64,000 nt of DNA from Fratercula arctica (taxonomy: Eukaryota; Chordata; Aves; Charadriiformes; Alcidae). The notes beneath the pieces were generated by a model, which worked only from the letters and a program-made list of their open reading frames with translations, did not search any database and was not told the origin of the DNA. The translations under genes were made by a program, and so were the position numbers. How positions within the stretch are numbered: the stretch's first letter is position 1; each line of letters begins with the position of its first letter. Positions 57,386 to 64,000 of this stretch are shown here, in pieces. Where the stretch lies: assembly GCA_947846985.1 (NCBI GenBank), contig CANTUZ010000025.1, positions 15,994,100-16,058,099 of the forward strand, written 5' to 3'.

Positions 57386-57667
57386 CTGCACAGGCTTTGA
57401 TAACATGTGTTCCCAGGATTTGCATTCTGTAATGCTTATTACTAACACTATTAATAATACTGTTTTGCATTAAAGCAGCAAATAATAGAGATCTTAATCA
57501 GGGCCCGGAGGCCTCTTTCACTAGATCCCACAAACCTGTATAATTAAAACAATGACTAGTTTCAGACCTACATCTTTACAGGATTTGGATAGGATTTATC
57601 TCACCTAACTTTCACCATCTGAAAGCAGGGGTCACAAGGTTGTAAAATGAGCATGATTGGCATAGGA

Positions 57668-58972
57668 CTCTGCTAAGGCACATGGAAAATAAGAAGGTGA
57701 TCAGTGACAGCCAACATGGCTTCACCAAAGACAAATAGTATCTGACAAATTTGGTGGCCTTCTATGATGGGGTTACAGCATTGGTAGATAAGGAGAGAGC
57801 AATCGACGTCATCTACCTGGATTTGTGCAAAGCATTTGACACTGTCCCGCATGACATCCTGGTCTCTAAATTGGAAAAGCATGGATTTGATGGATGGATC
57901 ACTCAGTGGATAAGGAACTGGCTAGATGGCCGCACTCAAAGGGTTGCAGTCAACGCCTCAATGTCCAAGTGGAGACCAGTGACAAGTGGCATTCCTCAGG
58001 GGTCAGTAGTGGGACCAGCACTGTTTAACATCTTTGTTGGCGACATGGACAGCGAGATCAACTGCATCCTCAGCAAGTTTGCTGACAACACCAAGCTGTG
58101 TGGTGCAGTCAACATGCTGGAGGGAAGGGATGCCATCCAGAGGGACCTGGACAGGCTTGAGAGGTGGGCCTGTGTGAACCTGATGAAGTTCAGCCAGGCC
58201 AAGTGCAAGGTCCTGCACCTGGGTCATGGCAATCCCAAGCAGAAATACAGGCTGGGTGGAGAATGGCTTGAGAGCAACTGTGAGAAGGACTCGGGTGTTG
58301 GTGGATGAGAAGCTCAACATGAGCTGTCAAAGTGCGCTCACAGCCCAGAAAGCCAACCGCATCCTGGGCTGCATCAAAAGCAGTGTGGCCAGCAGGTCGA
58401 GGGAGGTGATTCTCCTCCTCTGCTCTGCTCTCGTGAACCCCCACCTAGAGTACTATGTCCAGCTCTGGGGCCCCCAACATAAGAAGGACATGGCCCTGTT
58501 GGAGGGGGTCCAGAGGAGGGCCATGAAGATGATCAGAGGGCTGGAGCACCTCTGCTATGAGGACAGGCTGAGAGAGTTGGGGTTGTTCAGCCTGGAGAAG
58601 AGAAGGCTCCAGGGAGACCTTATATCAGCCTTTCAGTACCTAAAGGGGGCCTACAGGAAGGATGGGGAGGGACTCTTTATCAGGGAGTGTAGCAATAGGA
58701 CGAGGGGCAATGGTTTCAAACTGAAAGAGGGTAGATTTAGATTGGATATCAGGAAGAAATTCTTTACTGTGAGGGTGGTGAGGCAGTGGAACAGGTTGCC
58801 CAGGGAGGTTGTGGATGCTCCATCCCTGGAAGTATTCAAGGCCAGGCTGGATGAGGCTTTGAGCAGCTTGGTCTAGTGGGAGGTGTCCCTGCCCATGGCA
58901 AGGGGTTTGGAATTAGATGTTCTTCAAGGTGCCTTCCAACCCAAACCATTCTATGATTCTATAAGTCTATGA
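57668..58972 (+). mobile_element. CR1 LINE, 1.3 kb, 5' truncated
   Basis: The element starts within the RT (CTCTGCTAAGGCACATGG) and ends with TTCCAACCCAAACCATTCTA and imperfect ATTCTAT repeats. Sequence and protein are nearly identical to the matching part of the minus-strand copy at 28128-31140, so both belong to one young subfamily or share a direct history. Confidence 0.93.
57751..58876 (+). pseudogene. CR1 ORF2 RT part, split by one frameshift
   Basis: The first frame (57751-58308, 185 codons) has the catalytic Asp in [35 protein letters not shown] and FADNTKL, where the usual FADD motif reads FADN, replacing the second catalytic Asp. The second frame (58226-58876, 216 codons) continues to the C-terminus ([17 protein letters not shown]). 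The frame change after [10 protein letters not shown] is identical to that in the 28-kb copy. Dead both by frameshift and by loss of an active-site residue. Confidence 0.9.
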
Positions 58973-59129
58973 AATAGGATCTACTCCAAAATCATCTGCT
59001 TCTAGCTCAGCTTCAAGGCTACAGGATACTGAACAATCTCCCTGGCCTAGCCAAGCATGTACACACATGCTTCACTTCAAGGCTGGAGTAAAACCTGTTG
59101 ACTTCCAAGGAAAAGTAAGAAAAGCTGGT

Positions 59130-59225
59130 TGCAATAATTTTATTGATGAAGAAAAAAGTGGCTTACCCCAGGCCACAGAAATTTATGGCAGAGACAGAGG
59201 CTAATTCCAGATCTCCCAAATTCCA
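59130..59225 (-). repeat. MIR-like SINE
   Basis: ATTTTATTGATGAAGAAA, then GTGGCTTACCCCAGGCCACA and GGCAGAGACAGAGGC, follow the order of an inverted MIR. Confidence 0.6.
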
Positions 59226-60424
59226 AAATATTGCTGTAACTGCTGGAAAGCACAAATTATGCAACAGGAAAGGGCCACATTGTTTGACTGTGACCAACAC
59301 TGAGCATGTCCAAAAGTCCCAGTCTGCCATAGCATAGGGGGAAGGTGGAGGAAGAAAGTTATGTTCTGCTCACTCTGAATCAAGCCCTTTCCCTGGATAG
59401 GAGATGAGCTATGTAGATGCTCATGGCATTCCTAGACATCTTTCCCAAGCAGCCAGCCCTTCCATGCCAGAGGAATCTGACGCCCAGCACTGGCACATTG
59501 CTTCACTCTGGTTTTCTTAGAAAGGGAGAGCCAAAAGAAATCTCTGAATGGCAGCCTCTGGCACTCAGCTCTTCATATTTCCCTCACTTACTCTTCCAAT
59601 GTCTCTTTTCTCTTTTTTATTTCTTTTGGACTGTAAGTTTCATTCCAGCTGGAAGGGACCAAACTATAACTGTCGAATATGCACAGAAAAAGATGCCATT
59701 GTGGAGGAAAAAAACATACAGAAATACACCTTTGGGCTATGCCAAACTAAACACTGGGGGTGTTTCTGCATGCATTTGCATACAGAACATGCAGACGTGT
59801 GCATGTGTGCACAGATGCCATTTAATTTTCCAAAGCAGAAACAAACAGGCTTCAAATTGCCCTTCCCTGTTGGCAGGAATAGCCAGGCTGTGAACACCCA
59901 GCCCCAGCGCACTGGTGTCCTCCATCAATACACTGAAGGAGCAGTGATAGAGTGGCTCCTTTACACTATTTCCTACCAATTTACCTGAACTTCTTGGTGG
60001 TGCAGAGGAATAAGAAGAGGCATGGATAAAGCCAAATCTTAGCTCTTGGCCTCTTTGCTGGGACTGACAAAAAGGATGCTAGCATGGTGGGAAAGTTTTG
60101 GGAGTACTATTCCTCTGAATAAATGCTTGGAGTTACAGATGTGCAATCCTAGTGCCATCTTTGGGTTAACACAAGTTCTCCATCGGGCCAGTACATTGTG
60201 CCACATAGTCCAAGCAGTGGGTGCTCTACCAGAGAACAGAGTTGTACAGTCTTGGTCCTTGAGCTTCCCCACATCAAGGCAGCCTGAGAACCTGGCAGAT
60301 CCCTTTACCCTGAATAGCTATCACTCTCATCTAATTGACTAGGCAACATGATGGAAAATATACTTTTAGATAGCATAAAAGTGCCTCTGAAAGTTACATT
60401 CTTCCTTGAACACTTTGTTTCGGC

Positions 60425-60515
60425 TGGTGTAGATCCAGCCCAGCTTTTCTGAAATCAGCAGTGTTGTTTCAGATTTACACCGGTGTAATTCCCAGCAGCA
60501 CTTGGTCCTGTCATG
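60425..60515 (+). repeat. Possible ancient amniote dispersed repeat
   Basis: GCTGGTGTAGATCCAGCCC and GATTTACACCGGTGTAATTC resemble an old repeat frequent in reptile and bird genomes. It is related to the segment near 240-295. Confidence 0.35.
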
Positions 60516-63500
60516 GAAAATTAAATTCAGAATGGGCTTTGAATACTGTATGGGTAGCCCAGGAAGCCTTAGAAAGGATGGATATGTTCAGGTTGACAGG
60601 TTTGTCTGTGCCTGCTCCTTACCTGTAATACCTAGACAACAAATGCATTTCAGAGGGAAACTGTGGGATTAATTTCATTACCACATTTTCTATAATTCCC
60701 TGACAGGGGTTGAACAGTTCTATATATTTATGAGTAAAAGTGGTGGAGACAGGTGACTTTGGTGTGAAAGCTAGGAGCAGAGGTACAATACACCTTTGAA
60801 TGGTGAGACCATTGCATGGTTTGCTCCTGCAAAGTACTCTTCTGGTTCAAGAAGTCCCAGTTTGCAAGGCACCACCTCTGCTGCAGTCACACTCTAACCC
60901 ACAGGAGGTCATCTCCAGCAAGATACTTCTTTTTTGCCCTCTCCCAAAATTGCATAGTGTAAAACTCATGAGAAACCACAGTGAAAGCTACAAAACTGCC
61001 CAGTGCTTTGCTATGCAGGTAGCAGTTCAACTTAGTCTCTCTTTTCAGCATAAAGTGAGACTTCTTAGTCACCTAAACCTAAAATGACCTAAAAAAAATT
61101 TTCTTCCCCTCCCTGCCCATTTGAGTTTCTGTGGACTCAAAAGAGGAGTACTCGTCTCTAATGGAGCTTTGCCATTAACTAATTACAACCCACTGCCCAG
61201 CGCTGTAGTCCTTCTGGTGCAGGTCTATTTTCCATAAGTGGAGATTAATTAACCCTGTCTCAGCTGGGCTCTTTGCTTTGGCTTCCTTTCCTTCTGTCTT
61301 TAATGTTATTTTCTGTAATAGATGTTTTAAATTATTTGAGACTTGGTAAATTAGCTTTATTTCTAGTGCCATTTAAAATAGCTAAATAAATGTGCTTAAG
61401 ACTGCTTAAGAAAGAGCTAGACTGTGTCTTCCCAAACCCTAACAGTGCTAAGCTCTGTGAAACTCAGATGAGCTCATGTTTTAGATAATGTCAGCATTGG
61501 GGTTTCTAGATACAGATTTTTTCGAATAATAGTTATGATACTCTACATTTGCCTAGTCCTTTCCACTCCAACATTCCCCATAGCACATCCCAAATGTCTT
61601 GTCAACCTCCAAAGCAAAGATTGTTTATTCCTATCTAGCTAAATCTTTCTTCCTTGCCATGGGCTTTTGCTTGAGTTAGGACTTCAAACCATGCTCCTAT
61701 TTACACTCTGGTATTGCTTTATAAGGTACTCAAAGGCAATTTCCTCTGGGATGAAACACATCAGCTGTTTCAGCAAGGGAAAGCCACATATCTGCCCAGG
61801 GATCTGCTCTCCAGCTGCTATAAGTCAATGGAGAGGCTCCACTGGGCAGAAGAGGGATCCCTTAAACATGACATGAAGAACCAAGCAGGGAAGCCTTTGC
61901 AGCCTGCATAGTAAGGGCATTTTCATGTTACTTTTTTTTTTTCCTGGCCAACAAGCCACCTGCCTAGCAGACTAGCCAAAAGGCTTGAGGGGATTTATCT
62001 GATTCAATTTGGACTGTATCTTCCACCTTGGGTAGAGCTGGTAGGAAAACTTTCACAATTTTGATTATTTTTTTTCCCCTCTCAAAAGCTTGTGTTACAA
62101 TTAGAAATTGTAGAAACATTCTCACAGTTCTCACAAGGATAAACTTGGCTCATTTTTTGATCTCCCTGTTCACAGCCTGAGAAACAGTATCACTCAGCCT
62201 TTCCCTCTCCTTCAGCCAGCTTAAGAGCCTTTGTTTAAGGGCAAGTGTCCTCCAAGGAGAGAGTGTAAAACCCAAGAAGACCAACAAGTATTTGTCTGCA
62301 GAGTAGCATCAGGCATCAATAGGATCTGCAAGGGGGAACAGGGAAGAATGGTGTCAAAAGGAGCCTGCTCTCTGTCTCTCTCTGATGTCTCACTCCTCTC
62401 CCTCCAGCTTTCACCCATCTCTCAGTAAAACCTCTTTTTTAACACAAATTAATTGCTACTGCAGAAAGCACTGATGGAGACAGTTAGTTGACCCCCATGT
62501 GCAAATCAGCCTCACTGGGAAGGAAAGGGAATAAAAAATAAAAGCCTCAGAAGGGTGATCTTATACCGTGTCTGTCAGCAAGTCCTTGGGACAGCAGCTT
62601 TTTGGCACATCCCTGTTGCACCAAGGGCCTGCACTAATTTGGAAAGGAGGGCAGGCTATGCTGTATCCACATCTGCACAGTGAGCTGGTGAGGATGTGAC
62701 ACTGTGGGTGAAAGAACAAAATAAAATTCTGTTTCTTATCTTCCTCTTGCTATCCTCACTCTCACATACAACAAGGAAACCCTGTGACAGGTCCAATAGG
62801 AAAGCTTCCCTGCATCTTTTTCAGGTGCTAGAATGGGCATCCTCTTCTGGAAATATCCCCCCAAATGGGTCTGCCTATCGGCCCAATAAGAGATGTCACA
62901 TTGCCTGTCCTGTCCCTGGTTTCTCAGGGGACAACATGGCTACAAACATTTCCTGCTGTCATGTCACCTCAAATTGTCACCCTGCTCAGCTCAGAAATGC
63001 AAATCACTGCAAACCAAAGTGCTGACCTGTCCTTCCCCTGATATACTGGGGGGTAAATGACATGGATGTCTGCATTCTCATCTGCTGCTGCAGAGGGGGA
63101 AAACATAGATATCTATCTTGTTTATAGCTCTCCTTCTAACCCTCCTTTCATCTTGCAGATTGGGTGAATCTGGAGCCTCTCAGAAGCTCTCTGGTTATGA
63201 ACTGAACTGAGCAAACTTCAGAGGGAGTAAAAGAGGTTGTGCAGGATTTGAAAAGTTTCTCCACACCTTTACTGAACCAAAGCTCACTCCTCCCACTATA
63301 CCTTGGATCCTGGGTTTTGATGAAGCTTTGCACAGACAGCCAAGCAATTTAGTCTCAGATTCAAAGTTCAGGGCATTTCTGAGGGTATAAGAAACCAGTA
63401 GAGGAACTTAAATACACAGACAGATAGACCGTTGTGTGAATAAAACTAACTTACAGCTAGTGAAATGTTACCTCTGACTGCCTGTGCTTCCCTTAGGTTT

Positions 63501-64000
63501 CCTTTGTGCTGCTGGGAATATGTAACATATTAGTTATATTCTCATTAGTGTAGCTCGGAAATGCATTTGTGTTCTCCATTTAGCTCAGTCTTTTTTATCT
63601 TTTCCTCTAGCTCCACACTCATGCTGAGCAGGCTCAAACCCTTCATCGTTGGGCAGGAATGGGGGAGAGGAAATACAATGGACTTTTGTAAGAGGTTGGC
63701 TGTCCTCATCAGGAATCCCCATGCTGGGGAAGGGAACTAAAGGACTGGGTATATGCTCCACTTAAATATGTCTTTGCCCTTATTTGCCCTTTCCCATGTG
63801 CTGATGTGGTACTATCTCAATGGGCTTTGGAAACCCGAGTCAGGGGACAAGTGATGTGAGCAGATGCTCAATATGCTGAAAGCTAAGGAATGCATTTTTT
63901 TCATTATTATTTTCATCTTTTTGAAATGAAAGTTGAGCTGAGAACCCAGCAATGCTTGTTTCTAATTCAGGGTCCAACAGAAGTGCCTGAGTCTAGTTTC

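Larger units (their letters stand above)
51401..57667. other. Host non-coding DNA
   Basis: No supported gene or RNA. It holds the AAC and ATCT microsatellites listed separately. Confidence 0.55.
58973..64000. other. Host non-coding DNA
   Basis: No supported gene. It contains a MIR-like element and a possible ancient repeat. Open frames of up to 158 codons at 59417-59988 lack any domain. Confidence 0.55.

Noticed and set aside
59417..59988. Overlapping frames of 158 and 146 codons
   Set aside because: Overlapping frames with competing frames on the other strand and no motif. Likely chance.

Overview
This window looks like bird genomic DNA with no recognisable host exon. The avian signature is direct: four or more CR1-type LINE copies carry the typical ATTCTATG-type 3' repeats. 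Alongside them are a class III (ERV-L-like) provirus, a class II (beta/alpharetrovirus-like) provirus, solo LTRs and faint ancient amniote repeats (MIR-like). The species cannot be named from the sequence. Between the elements lies ordinary AT-rich intergenic or intronic sequence, in which I support no host gene, tRNA or rRNA.

Layout: 1-3135 host DNA. 3141-10238 is a complete minus-strand provirus flanked by the 5-bp duplication GCAAG. It has two 330-bp LTRs, a tRNA-Lys1,2-type primer site, a broken gag, a protease cut by a stop codon, a long open pol (RT, RNase H, integrase) and no env. A 5'-truncated CR1 (7488-8353, plus strand) is nested in its gag. 11331-11666 is a plus-strand solo LTR of the same family, flanked by GGTGG, so the family lies here in opposite orientations about 1.1 kb apart.

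14530-20731 is a second minus-strand provirus with 319-bp LTRs that differ at only 5 sites and a 6-bp duplication TGCTCC. It is a mosaic. Class II gag (matrix) and class II pol/env flank about 2 kb of different material: an unidentified ORF, a charged leader plus hydrophobic segment, a second env transmembrane subunit with an alpharetrovirus-like CX6CC motif, and a U3-like segment. It therefore holds remnants of two unrelated env genes. About 22.2-23.1 kb is a probable minus-strand solo LTR of a third family.

The rest is host DNA broken by CR1 copies at 28128-31140 (minus, about 3 kb, endonuclease and RT), 41031-41551 (minus, 3' end only), 49818-51400 (minus, 473 open codons) and 57668-58972 (plus). 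The 28-kb and 58-kb copies share the same frameshift. MIR-like and other ancient repeats are scattered through the host segments. None of the elements appears complete enough to move by itself: gag and protease are broken in the ERV-L-like provirus, gag, pol and env are broken in the class II provirus, and all CR1 copies are 5' truncated.
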